The notes under the pieces were generated by a model that was not told the origin of the DNA, made no database searches, and saw only the letters and a list, made by a program, of their open reading frames with translations. From Dirofilaria immitis (Eukaryota; Nematoda; Chromadorea; Rhabditida; Onchocercidae), in NCBI GenBank assembly GCA_024305405.1, contig JAKNDB010000110.1:310001-374000 (forward strand): a stretch of 64,000 nucleotides of DNA, read 5' to 3'. The position numbers were made by a program, and so were the translations under genes. This document shows, piece after piece, positions 38,867 through 51,122 of the stretch (its first letter is position 1; every line of letters starts with the position of its first letter).

Positions 38867-38901
38867 CATCTTTTTCATCCACGCCATATATGTATATATA
38901 T
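38867..38901 (+). repeat. 35-base repeat, copy 2, followed by TA microsatellite
   Basis: Exact copy of 34667-34701. The downstream TA/TG tract is longer here (to about 38918). Flanks outside the 35 bases are unrelated, so this is a dispersed motif and not a segmental duplication. Confidence 0.85.
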
Positions 38902-41900
38902 ATATATGTATGTATATCATATTATTATTGTTGATGAATTCAATTTTTCAACAAACTTTAAATATTTTCAAAATGAAAAGCCCTTCCCAAATCACTTATT
39001 TTTAAGTCACTAAGACGAGCATTCTAAAAGAAATTCGTTTTACTCTCGCATTTCAAACAAGCATTCAGTGGATATCAAAATGGAAGCAAAATATATGACC
39101 AGAAGATGTCATGCAAAAAGAAAAGCTAATGTAAAACAACGATTTTGCTTGCCATTCAGAAATGTCAGTCTCATGAAGTCCCAACAGATCTCTCCATGCT
39201 GCTTTCAAACTTTAGCTAGAAAAAACACCAAGAAAACATGCACACATATAATGAGTAATTTAAAAGCGCTGCAGGTAAAACAATTTATTTTGGTTCTCCA
39301 TTTGTACTAAAAGACTTACCATATAAATAGTTCCTCAAACAAAAATTAATTTTTTTGACCCAACTGGCTATAGCATAAAAGTGGAACGAATGATTTGGTT
39401 AGATCTTCTGCTAGAATCCGCTAGTCCAACTCTTCTGGTAAAGTATTACGGTGACAGCTATTCTGTTAGCATGTCATGCGAGAGATTATAATATTTAGAA
39501 TGGAAAATTTAAGGGGCAATATGGACAGCACTGGGAAATTCTAGAGTTAGCAGAAGTAACAACGGTAGCAAAACAATGGATGAAGCGCTAAGGCACGGAC
39601 GGAAGGAGAGGAGACTAACCTAATAATGAACCTTCTGCTTGCTTATTGTACTTATGGTCGGTATCCCCATATACAGGCTTGAATACCATACACGTTCAGA
39701 TATACTCCCTTGCAGTGATCCCGGTCGAATATTATTCATCAAAAATGGACAGCCAGCTACTGCAATTTGCTAGGAAAAAACACTAACACTACAATGGAAA
39801 TTGAATTTCTGAGTGATCTGTGCAAAACTGCGGAGAACTTTGCAAAAGGGCATTCTGAAGAATTTCGAACGATAAACAATTTCTTCAACTTAATTGAAAA
39901 TTGTTTTGATTGGATTATTGCTTTCCACTTTTTATATTTATGTCTAATATGATAGAAGCAGAATCAATAAATATTAACATCAATCCAATTTCATAAAGCC
40001 AATTATAAAACTGAAAGAAGTTGCTAAAGCAGCTTTAGCAGAGGGGCGGCAAATATATATACGAAAACAGCGAACGTTCATCCCGCGTGCAAAGCCTTAC
40101 CTTTCCTATGAAAAGAGAAGCTGTACTGCACATACAGCGATCACAACATATCAATCATCAAATCATTCGATACACCGTCAACCTACGATATACAGCAATT
40201 GAATGCTGTGCTAAGAGGCAGGTCGAATAGCATAAAGGGAAAGAAGATATAAATTCCTGACCAACTTCCAAAAGCACACAGTTGAAAACTTGTATTCAGA
40301 AACTTATCTATGGATATATCTTTACTGAGAAATCTCTCTTATTATGGCTTTTCGGACTCATTAGAGAATGCATTCTTCCTTAATCAGGTCTAACCAGTGT
40401 CAGTCTACGATTATCAGTAATCAACAACAACATTCCGTACTTCAATATAAATAACAGTCCCTTAATTGGTTACCTATAGCTCCAAATTTACAGTATTTGC
40501 CACATTACATAACATTCGAAAACAATAAACCTCCATTTACAGATTAAAACAAACAATGTAAATATCTTTCGGAAAAGTATATATTTGTACAATAAAAGAA
40601 ATTATCTTTTCCAAAAACCACTTAATCTATGATTAAAAGCAGTTCACAGTTATACAGACCCTCTCTTTCTCACAATGGAATACAATAATCATTAATTGGA
40701 AAATTCCATAATATTCATTTTGGCAACAGAATTTTCTTGAAACCAGAAATAAACATTTCTCGCGGTAGCAAAAAGGCAAAACTGTTGTAAATCTCAATAA
40801 AACTGATAACGTATAATAATGCAAGTCAAATTATACAGTGAAGAAATTTTCCAGAAGAAAAAATATGTTATATAAAATATAAAGCTAAATTTAAAAAATT
40901 TCGATCAACAGGAAAAATATGAAGTGATAAATATGGACAAATAAAAGAAGTCTCTCAGATGAAAGTACTTATATAATAAAAAAAGTTCATGAACACCACT
41001 TAAAAGATAAAAGAAAACTGCCAGAAAATAATTGATTTTTGGTTCGAACGGCTGAAAATATTTTCATGTGTAGCAAGTGAAAAATTATAAACATTAAACG
41101 CGAAAAAGAAAAATGAGATTTATTGCTCAGTGAGCCATATAAGTTTTGGTCTGGTTGAAATTTCTCGATACCCGGCAAATAAAATGCGGAAGTAATAATA
41201 ATGAGAATAATAAACTATATTTGTGTTTCCAATTTAAAATAACGCAAGCGATCACTATAAAGATATTTCAATATATCGCAGCCATTTCGTAAATGACTTT
41301 CAATAAATAATGACTTCATCAATAAACAAAGAAAGTGAAAGAACAAGTAAACGAGGCAAATAAATTGAGTAATGATAAGAACAACTAAATATTATAAAAG
41401 CTTTCTGGAAACAAAAAATTTATTACAAATAAAATGTCGGTAATAGAAAAAAACGGTAGAAATGACTAGTAGAGATAAACATAAGCCTGCAACACCATAT
41501 AAAAACTGAGAAAACCCGAGAAAAATAGCCCGATAAAAACACTAAAAATGAAGGTCATTTTTCAAGACGGTTTACCTCTAAAGAGATCCGAGTTTTCCAA
41601 AAACGAAATTTTTTCGGATTTCCGAGATTCATGTGAATAAAAACTTCGTCTGCTACAATGATCACGTCTAGCAAAAAATAAAGTTTTGATAAACTTCACA
41701 ACAATATATATAAATTGGATACAGAAAAAGAAAAAATTGCTCAAAAAGTGAATTGATTTCAGTGATTTAATGCTGCACCATTACCTGGACCTTGAATCAG
41801 CAGTAGTCAGAAATGCTCAGACGTATAAAGCGAAATAGTTAAAACTACATAGACTGTATGACTTTCAATTAAAATAAATTCGAACGACCAATCGTTGTCG

Positions 41901-42334
41901 CATCATTTCCATTTTTTCTAGCCTCAAAAGATGTCGTCGGCGAGAAGACGGCCCCAGCTTTAACAAATACTGAATTACTTTTTAATTCTCTTAAAGATAT
42001 TCTCTTTTGTTTTAAGTGTATTGCATTACGACCATATAAATAAATAAAATGAGACGTCTTGACAAATTATCCCTGCAGTGAATATGGATTGATTGAAAAA
42101 CGACCGATTTCCGCGTTTAATCTGAACACAATCCACTTAAAAAGCTTGAAAATATTTCAATTAAATAAAAAATGACTTCTCGAATTCCTGTAATCGAATG
42201 TATTAAAGATCTCTAAATTCTATTATTCAAAAGTATTTAAGGAATTACTTTAGGATGAGGCACAGGAATAATTCCAGAAGTTATTTATTTCTTTAATTCG
42301 ATTCTGTCATATTGACCACATCTCCAAACAGAGA

Positions 42335-45300
42335 CTATTGGCAAACCTTTCTAAGAAGTCTACGTAGTTTCTCCATTTCACAGCGCATCGTACTGCAGTA
42401 TTGCACACAATCCCACATCATACGTGCTATATCAGTATCGTCACGCGTGTCCATCGGGATATCTTTATGAAGTGGTGCGGAAAGCCGAAAAAATGGCACA
42501 TTCATATTGTGACACCAAGAACGGGCTCGCTCAACAGGTGCTCCTTCGGTTGCTGTTACCTAAAAATACAGTTAACAAGTAATGTTGTCCGCAACACACT
42601 GCACTATATCAAATAGTACCAAAAATTGTAAAATTGAAACACATTGAATGTCTAAAATACCTGCTCAACGAGTATCACTCCCAGATTTTTAATGGCAACA
42701 GCAGAAGAATATGGATTTGATGAGATTTCCAAATTCGACGTTGATAAAGGCATTGTTGGAATAGCACCGGTACCAACACTTAATAAAGAGCCAAGCTGTA
42801 TGGAAGCATTTTCTGAATTTGTCTGAAAAATAAAATGGCAACCATTTTTTTCAAAATCATGACAAAGAAGGCATGAAAAAACAAAAAAATTAATTAAGTA
42901 TTTTCTGTGTTCATCAAGCCAAAAATTTATAAAATTGAAATTTTGTCATTTATGTAGGACCTAAAATATAAAACAATGAAATAAGTGGAATGAATTTACC
43001 AAAAATGTTTCGTAGTATTCCAAAACGCTAACTCAGAAAGTAATTCTAAAGCAGGATTATTTGAAATAATGCCACCATCAATATATCTATTATCAACAGA
43101 ACTAAAATAAGTTGGCGCCGCTGAAGTTCGTCGTAGTGCTTTCCATAGTAAAGTATCTGCAAAACTGACATTCTTAACCTTCGGTAATATAGAAAACTGT
43201 TGATACGGTATTTTTTCGAACAAAACAGTTGAACCTGCAAACCAACAATCCCCGAGTAGTCATGAAATATAACATACCAGCGGGATTAGTATATCCAAGA
43301 GATAAATTTTCTTCATCTGATAAAGGCAATCGAAAATTTCGCATTAATTCCAAGCGCACTGGGAAACAATCTGCACGTACTGTTGTCAAGATCATTCTTG
43401 AAAAATAAGGATAAAGTCTATACATTAATTATATAATATTAAAACAAAACATTAATCATACAATATTAAAACAAAATATAAATCTCATGGAAAGAAGAGA
43501 GTCCGCACTTACTTAGGCCAAGGTATAGAAGCGAGGGTTACATCCTCGCCAACTTCTGTTTGTATAAACGATTCCAATGAAGCCGTATTGTACGGTCGAG
43601 CCCAACTATCAAAAATTTGATCTTTCAGGCGTAAATAAATTTGCTGACATTCACGCAGTGTCTTACCTAAACTCTCAATCAATAAATTGCAATATGCGAA
43701 CCGAACAATTAAATCGTGAGAATTACTAATCGTTGCAGTAAAATTAAATTTGAATCAGCTTTAATTATTTTATGTCAATAATTACGTAAAGAGAACACAC
43801 ACCTAAAGCTAAAGCAGCAGCAATGATTCCACCTGTAGAGGTACCAGCTACCATATCAAAATAAGAAAAAAATGGCTCCTCCATCACTTTTTCAAGCTCT
43901 AGTAGCATCTGAAACAATCAAACTGTTACTTTTCTTTTGTTCTAACTAGAAGTCCAACTCCAAACTTCCATAGTTCTCCCAAAGGAATAAGAGTGTTAAC
44001 AGAAAATGAAAAAAAAAAAAAAAACATGAAACGATTATTACTTGTATGATAACAAGACCACGGATTCCACCACCGTCAAGTGATAATAAGTTCACGAAAT
44101 TTGGAGTTTCTTTTTTATCATTAATTCGTCCAATTTCTTCATCATTCGATCGTAACAAAACTAAAATAGAGTAATAACAACAAAAGCAATTATCAACTTT
44201 CAGATTTTAGAATTCGAATAGAGCAAATTCAAAAATAGAGTAGGAACGTGCAGTGTGCAAAAACCTTCTGCTTGAAATCCTGAATAGAGTTGCTGATTTT
44301 AACATCTACGGATGTTTCCAAATCATCCATAAAGGCAGAACTGCCAGTTCGAGGAATTATATAATTTTCAGCACTTTCTATCAATGACCACGAAGCATCT
44401 TTCATTTCATCCAGCTTCTTGCCATTCACACATCCAGAAACACATCCACTTTTTCCTCCACTTTCACAGCGACGTGCACCGCAAATTGCAAGACTTTTTA
44501 CCAAATCCCATCTGAAAACAATATTTTCATGAACGAATATACAGAATTTTTTAGAAAACTCTGTAAACATAAAAATTCTAAGCTTACTCTTGAAGCTTAG
44601 AAGCAAGATGTCGCGGCGTCTCATCATGTTTATTCTTCACGTTCGGATCAGCACCTAAGCATAGAAGTAGTCGAGTCATTAATAAGTCCCTTCTTGAAAC
44701 AGATAAATGAAGAGCGGTATCACCACTTCGATCTGACACATTCAAGTCACAGTTATAGGACGACAAAGTCATGACCATACCTAAGAATTATTTTTTAATT
44801 TACCAAGTTGACTTGTTCTTAATATGTTTTCCCAAAGAGTAAGGAATGTAAAATATTTCGATTCCTCATCGAGATAAGCATATTTTTAACAAATTGTCGG
44901 TAAGTTTTGTCTGTATTAAGAAAGAGTAACAAAAAAAAGCTAATTAAGAAAACCACTGACCAACATCACTTCTACTAACGTACATATGAATCGGTGCTTG
45001 CCCAGCATTGTTTCGAGCATTCAGATCAAGTTCCTTATGTTTAAGGGATAGCAATCCCATTAATGGTGTTTTGAACTGTGCTGCGTGTAGTACCGTGTTC
45101 CCCGTGGCTAGATCTTTTTCATGTAACAATTTGGGAGACGCTTCCAGTAATGTCCGGATTACTTCGGCTGACTTTCCTTTACTTTGCATCGCTTCAAAAA
45201 GTGGAGATCGTCCAGCAACACGAATATTGACTTCAGCACCATGTGAGATTAACGTTGATACAATCCGAGGATTAGCATTCCGAATTGCAATCAGTACAGG

Positions 45301-46973
45301 GGTATATCCATCGTGATTGGTTGTATTCAAAAGAGAATGCGTCTTATCGAATTCCCAAAGCAATTCTAACATTGTCACAGAAGCTAGGGCTGCATAATGT
45401 AATGAATTATTCCCTTTAATATCTCGCGCTGCTGGGTCAGCACCAAGCTCTAGAAGCCTTCGGACGATTTCCAGGCGATGCATTTCAATCGCAAGCATTA
45501 AAGGGTAACGACCTTCCGGCTGAGCGGTTACCTGAAGCATCCTGAAAAGATATTCTGCTTCAAAATTACAAATATATTAAAAATGACTTTTTAAAAGAAT
45601 GATGGTGCATATTCACTAAAAGTCTTTTCTACATGTGATCATGAAGTGACTTACACATCAAATAAATCCTCATTTGTTGCTTGGAACCTTCTAATACTTT
45701 CATCCGCAAAAAATCAGCCCGATTCGTCGCGATTGCAATTGGAACAATTAGCCACAGTGGGTGGGCACGCAGCGCCGTTACCAAATCTCGTACTAGTCTA
45801 CGATTATCGTTTTGCATGTCTGTAAAAAAAGTAGATTAATAGGTTTACCACGAAAAGCAAACACGATAAAATTCTGTGACAATTAAATGTTCTCAAATTA
45901 AAAGTTTGTCAGATCGTAATATTTACTTACCAAGGAGCATAAACAGTGCTTCACAATCATAGCATCGATTACATAAATCGATAGCTTCTTGGATTTCATG
46001 AGTTCGAAATATGCTTACAGTAATAAGAAATTCAATCTCTTCTCCTCTATTATCGTTTTCTCTTTATTTTCCTTCGAAAACAATACATGGAATAATGGTG
46101 CTGCAGGTCGATTCTTCAGTGTGCCTTGCACAACGCATAATCCTTTCTTGTTATTATTATGAGGATAGACAGAATTATGAGCTCGCAACAATTCCACCGG
46201 AAATGGCACTACCTGATAATAAAAATCAGTGAAATACAAAATCTTATGTCCAATGAAACCAATACCTACTTTTCATAATGTCAAAACTATACAATAAAAA
46301 TGTCATATGTAAGTAATACAAATGATATACTTCATAACGATCAGAGGGTATCCAGTAATCTTCGCCAAAAACACGTTCTCGTGCACTTGACCAGAGCTCC
46401 CCAAGTTTGTGTGAAACTTGAGCTAATGAAAACAAGCTAAAAATTTCGAAGTTTATGAAAGGAGACAAAACCATGATAGGATTTCTCAAGTTCGAACATT
46501 TTATCTAATGTTATTCTACATTGGTGTCAACTACAGTTCGATAAAGATTGATTAAGTCCACTTATTTCAATGGAGTCCACATTGCAGTACAACGAAGAAA
46601 AGTTTTCTATGTACCTAAAAAAATCTCACCTTGGTCTAACTGTGGCTTTCCTTATTGTTGGTGATGGCGGTGGTGTTTGAACGCCTTCTTCAACAGCTGA
46701 TGGAATACCTCCCATATTGGATAAAACAGTTGTTGATGTTGTTTGGACATTCGTTTGCGCATTACTGATTTCTCGTGACGATACAGATATCTTGAGAGTC
46801 GATTCGCTGATTGTGGTAGCTAGATCGTTGTATACCATCGAAGCAGCGTCAATTTGCTCATCCATTATTTCAATTGGCTTGTCATCCTTAGTTTTACTCC
46901 TACCTCCATCAGTTATTTGCGAACTAATACCCAAATTAATGGCTTCTAGTGTCGATGTATTTAAATCGGTCAT
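42335..46973 (-). CDS. PLA2G6: calcium-independent phospholipase A2 (iPLA2-beta) with ankyrin repeats and patatin domain
   Basis: Fourteen minus-strand exons: 46630-46973, 46331-46436, 45931-46212, 45655-45819, 44961-45541, 44588-44780, 44265-44511, 44042-44160, 43803-43908, 43513-43666, 43278-43396, 43000-43234, 42661-42822 and 42335-42559. A Ser/Thr-rich N-terminus ends in [12 protein letters not shown]. About eight ankyrin repeats follow (for example [17 protein letters not shown] and [13 protein letters not shown]). The patatin lipase domain has the glycine-rich loop [10 protein letters not shown], the serine elbow GTSTGG and the catalytic Asp in DGGIISNNP, so the Ser-Asp dyad is complete. 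The enzyme cleaves the sn-2 acyl chain of phospholipids and serves membrane remodelling, including mitochondrial lipids. C. elegans has relatives in its ipla family. The frame slips by one base at AAAA (46056-46059 as T on plus), A6 on plus (45708-45713), T6 on plus (44111-44116) and A4 on plus (43022-43025); in each case one more base makes both the protein match and the splice phase work. Catalytic parts are otherwise intact, so the gene is probably functional. Confidence 0.92.
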
Positions 46974-47400
46974 CGGATATCATTAGATATGCTCGTCTAC
47001 TACTTCATTCGCTCTCAATATACATCACCATTGCTCTCTCCTTTAAAACACTGATTATGATATGCCGTTGAAGAACCATGTGTTACATTTTATTTAAAGA
47101 CAACCTATTTACCATTCGTATAACATAAGATTTAACTCCAACTCCAACTATTCAGAAGTATGCTACGCTTAAAAAAATAGTCCTTCAAGCATTACGTAAT
47201 TTCTGAAAGCTTCCAATGATCGAAACAGAGCGACGAACTATCATTCCCAGTTGTGTAATGGATCTTTATCCAGCTTAGTGGTGGTCAGCCCAAAGATGCT
47301 GTTCAGTAGCAAAATTTGAAGTCCAACATTCACGTGCCAAATGTAACTTGAAATTATCCTCAAAGCGAATTGCTCAAAAAACAAATTGCTTCTTAAATAA

Positions 47401-47479
47401 AGCACTTAACAGATGAAATTCATGACCACATTCTTATCTTAAGAAGCACTTAACAGATGAAATTCATGACCACATTCTT
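47401..47479. repeat. two-copy tandem repeat, period 44
   Basis: AGCACTTAACAGATGAAATT and the next 15 bases at 47401-47435 recur identically at 47445-47479. Confidence 0.9.
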
Positions 47480-47679
47480 GTCCCTTATTACCTAAGAAAT
47501 TGAGCATTCCGTCCTAAATTTAATGGTATCCAACATTAATAAAGGTATCCTAGTGGTGAATGCAGCCCGAACGCAGAGACATTCACAAAGACCCCACACA
47601 TATCGCCACAGATAGCAAGTTAGACTCTTCGAAATCTAACAAACGTGCAGTTCGTACCTCAACCAGACATTACGCGATT

Positions 47680-47993
47680 TTCCATTACCATACTGCTAAC
47701 ATTACTCTCCGCGGAAACAACACTATCTATTTATCTGCAATCTTCGTCCAATATTATTTTTAATCTTAGCAATCTCTGGTTTCCTTCAATATCGCTATCT
47801 CTCCGAAACCTCCTCCAATCTCATCATCTCTTCACAAAGCTAACCTCATGCAATTTCATATCCCAAAATCAATTTCATCTGGACAGATGACACTCGACTA
47901 CCATTGGAAGGAAGAATAGTGGAGAATACGGCCGAGAGAGAAATAAGTTTGATATATCACTGCCTTATATGTGCTATTAAACAAGCTTGTCTG
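47680..47993 (+). repeat. dispersed repeat, copy B
   Basis: Matches the reverse complement of 20933-21240. The core at 47846-47880 contains CATGCAATTTCATATCCCAA, and the right end at 47960-47991 contains TGCCTTATATGTGCTATTAA. Middle sequence has diverged by substitutions and indels, so the copies are old. Confidence 0.7.
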
Positions 47994-49400
47994 TTCTTTC
48001 AAATCCTACTCTTCATCTTGAAGGTTAAAAGCTGCTGATCCCTACAACGGAAATTTCTGACGAAGTCTCATGAATTGGCCCATCTTAACTTATTCTCCAA
48101 ACACCCGAGGAGAGGGAAAGGGAAGGGACTAAGCTATAGCTGTCCTTGCTTTGATCCAACTCCAAATGCCTTATAACTGACCATCAAACATTATAAGTCA
48201 AACATTATTTTTGAAATTTCAGTTCGCATAAATAAAATTCTCCTTTCATTTCTCCTTTCACTTTCCACTAAATCTATTATGATAGTATAATTAGAAATTT
48301 TGAATAGTGAAATTCATTCGTATTGCTTCACAAACCATCGTCTAACAAGTAGGAGATTTTCTCTTATCGTTTTTTTCATTGTAATAAGCACGAACTGTAA
48401 TATATTTCGAAACATTATAAGTGCCTGTGATTTCATTTCCTTACTGAACAATATAATCACTTTAGCAACAGTACTTCCTTATGAATTACCAAGTATACTA
48501 ATTTGTCAATTTTCAAGCCTTAAAGGTTTGCAAAATATTTAGGGGTTGGCAAAAATATGCAAATAATTCGAAATGGCCATTTATCCACAACTTTCGATAT
48601 CCACACAATGTGTTTCCATGGTAATAAGATACGTTTGCGTGAGTAGTGTAACAACATTCACTTGTCAAATGGCTTTGTTTATCAAGATTTCCCATTTTAT
48701 TCAATCTAATTGGTCATTTGTGAAATTAGCAAATGAAGAATATTCCTTCGGTATCGCTCTCTTTAAAATCGTAATTTGGAATCGGAAATCTTTGGAATCT
48801 GCACACTGCAAATTCTTTGACAAGCTGAAGCTCTAGCCATAAAAGAAAACAATATATGCAATTATGTCTTTGCACATATTATTTTTTTGCAAGACATGAT
48901 TGCACATATTATTTTTGCTTCACTTAAATTTACGAATTATCAAAGGATATGTGCAACCTCGTTTGTACATTTAACATTTTTAAAAACGTAAATTTAAAAA
49001 AAAAATGGTTTTAATTAACAGGCCTTCTAAATAAAAATGTCCAAATACCATATATTGATTGTCTGTGCATATTGCGCTTGCTTCTTTCTCTGTGTGTTTG
49101 AAATGCGGACTCATGTGAATGACTTCAACGAGATTCCTTTTTTCGAAAGCTTTTTCACGCATTTCCCATTTGTATACATCTATCATTGCCAAGCACAACT
49201 TAAAGCTCTTTCTTACCTACCCATTGTCTTGCAACATGATTAAGAGACGCTGAGTAAATTTCTCAATTAATTAAAATATATCTTCATTTTTTGCAAATTA
49301 TATTGAAACTTCACAGTCAATTCTTAGAATAAATCGATTAGATAATAAACTGGTATATGAATCATTATTTGGAATAGATGAGAAGCTTTTATTCTACAAC

Positions 49401-49410
49401 TTTTGTTCAG
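49401..49410 (+). promoter_or_regulatory. probable spliced-leader (trans-splice) acceptor
   Basis: TTTTGTTCAG ends ten bases before the ATG of the RPS2-like gene, with no possible upstream coding exon in view. A strong acceptor this close to a start codon is the usual layout of nematode SL1 trans-spliced genes. Confidence 0.45.
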
Positions 49411-49420
49411 GTTTTATATA

Positions 49421-51050
49421 ATGGATCGTCGCGGAGCATTTCAGGGTGGTTTTGGTAGCGGCAGTACTGGTAGTTTTGATAGCCACGGCTCAGTTGATCA
49501 TGCTGAGAGATGGTCCAGGTATTTGAGCAAACTACTTTTCAGTGAAAGGGAGATTCAAACTGCAATTATTATAAGCTTTAACACACTGACTTATTGAGAG
49601 TGAAAAAAATTTTTTTTATTGAAATTTTCCCTCTCATTTCTTGAAATTATGACTAATTATAGAAGCTATTTTATAAATTAATAAAATGTAGTTAATTCTA
49701 ACATTCACATTTCTTTACCATTGAATGAAGTCTTATGCACTGTCTGAAATTCACCTGAATAAAGAGAGCGAACAAAAGAAAAAATCAGTGTTTCAATATT
49801 TTTTTTTAATATTTGCTTACAAATCAATAAATTTCATAACAATCAGAGTTAATGACGCAAGTAAGGTTTGCTCTCCTATAGAAGGAAATTCCGGCCTTCA
49901 AAGAATTTGAAGAAAACTTTTACAGTTCAACGAGAAGTCAAGGTGGTGGACCACGACGAATAGGTAGCGGTTTACGTCGTATAACCCTTGATGTGGATAA
50001 ACCGTGGATTCCGGTGACAAAGCTTGGTCGTTTGGTGAAGGATGGGAGAATAGCTACAATTGAGGAAATCTACTGTAGATCAATACCCATTCTAGTCGGT
50101 CATTTTGCTATTATAATTTAATGATAGCGTACTGACTGGAAAATTATATCGTTTATTTTCTGAATTAAAATTATGTTTCACAATTTTGAGATTTATTTAG
50201 TGTATAAAATATATTTATGTAGCATAAAATGTTTCTCAAGAAGAAGTGAGTATTTCTCTCTAAAGAATAAACTGATGAACACTACTTAAAATTGCACCAT
50301 GTCAAATTCATTAAAAAGAAAAAGAATCGCAGGAATACCAAATTGTGGATCTATTAGTACCAAATCTGAAAGAGCAGGTGCTGAAGATTCTTCCTGTACA
50401 AAAGGAAGTACGAAGCGGATTGCGCACTCGATTTCGGGCATTTGTTGCCATTGGTGACAGGAATGGACACGTGGGTCTTGGAATGCAGTGCGCAAAGCGT
50501 GTTAGCACTGCGATTAGACGTGCGGTTTATCGCGCCAAGACAGCGGTAGTGCCTGTACGACGCGCCTATTGGCATATGGAATATGGCCTGCCCCATACTA
50601 TACCCTACAAGGTAGATGCTATGATTGTTTTCTTCGTTTTTTTTTAGCATTTGAATATGAGAATTTTACTCATTTTTCAATGATTCCAATAAACATGTCG
50701 CCAAAATTTTGAAGTGATACTTTAATGTATATATGGTAAAAGTTTATATCTTGAAATTTTTAATTGAAAGTAAATAGGTTTAGATAATGGTTCGTTACTG
50801 TAATGTGCGAGTGACACTTTATCCAGCTCCTCGTGGTACCGGTATTAGTGCGCCACCCATAGTACAGAAACTACTATACTTAGGTGGCATCCACGATTGC
50901 TACACGTCAACATCCAGTTATACAACGCTAGGCCCAGTTACAAAGGCCACATTCCTGGCAATTCAGCGTGCTTACTTGTTTGAATCAGAGAATAAGAAGA
51001 TTGATGAAGATAATGCTTTTCCGGAGCTAATGTCATTAGCTAAATTGTGA
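49421..51050 (+). CDS. RPS2: divergent 40S ribosomal protein S2 (uS5) paralogue
   Basis: Four exons (49421-49518, 49926-50094, 50333-50611, 50784-51050) with matching phases encode 270 residues, close to the 272-293 of animal RPS2. The glycine-rich start ([15 protein letters not shown]), the S5 signature region ([41 protein letters not shown]) and the C-terminal lobe ([23 protein letters not shown]) are in the right order. Known RPS2 sits at the mRNA entry and decoding side of the small subunit. This copy departs from residues that are nearly fixed in animals: the usual SLEEIYLFSLPIKE reads [22 protein letters not shown] reads AYWHMEYG, and CKVTGRCGSV reads [10 protein letters not shown]. Frames and splice sites are intact, so it is under some constraint, but it is unlikely to be the main housekeeping copy. 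AATAAA at 51117-51122 fits polyadenylation. Neighbours are unrelated. Confidence 0.85.
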
Positions 51051-51116
51051 CATTCTCTGTTTGAAACATCTCGTTGAAAATTTACGTTTATTCGGGGATT
51101 TTCCCAGTTCCTTCGA

Positions 51117-51122
51117 ATAAAT
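51117..51122 (+). terminator. polyadenylation signal of the RPS2-like gene
   Basis: AATAAA lies 67 bases after the stop codon, within a T-rich region, as expected for a nematode 3' UTR. Confidence 0.5.

Larger units (their letters stand above)
34341..42334. other. 8 kb gene-poor stretch
   Basis: AT-rich DNA without a confident gene. Structures seen: two identical 35-base copies at 34667-34701 and 38867-38901, each followed by a TA-rich microsatellite; a small tandem duplication of CCAATCTCCGAACA at 37049-37088; and an open basic segment at 39080-39273 (MEAKYMTRRCHAKRKANVK start) that ends at a plausible GTAAAA donor but has no partner exon. A further open piece at 39767-39952 (EIEFLSDLCKTAENFAKGH) is equally unsupported. 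AATAAA on the minus strand (42284-42289) is the likely polyadenylation signal of the PLA2G6-like gene. Confidence 0.45.
46974..49420. other. intergenic upstream region shared by PLA2G6-like and RPS2-like genes
   Basis: About 2.4 kb between divergently transcribed genes, so it should contain both promoters; no core motif stands out. It contains a 44-base-period tandem duplication (47401-47479), copy B of a dispersed repeat (about 47680-47993), and a small repeat of TTGCACATATTATTTTT (48873-48918). Open frames in this region lack splice or homology support. Confidence 0.45.

Noticed and set aside
45008..45316. 102-residue plus-strand open frame
   Set aside because: It lies wholly antisense to the ankyrin-repeat exon of the PLA2G6-like gene, whose minus-strand reading has clear homology.
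12011..46059. Programmed ribosomal frameshifting or pseudogenes as the cause of the frame breaks
   Set aside because: There are several breaks per gene, always at short runs, in unrelated genes with otherwise conserved residues and splice phases; no slippery heptamer with downstream structure recurs. Sequence error is simpler.
50354..50650. Antisense open frames over the RPS2-like third exon
   Set aside because: The plus strand encodes the uS5 signature; the minus frames are shadows of it.
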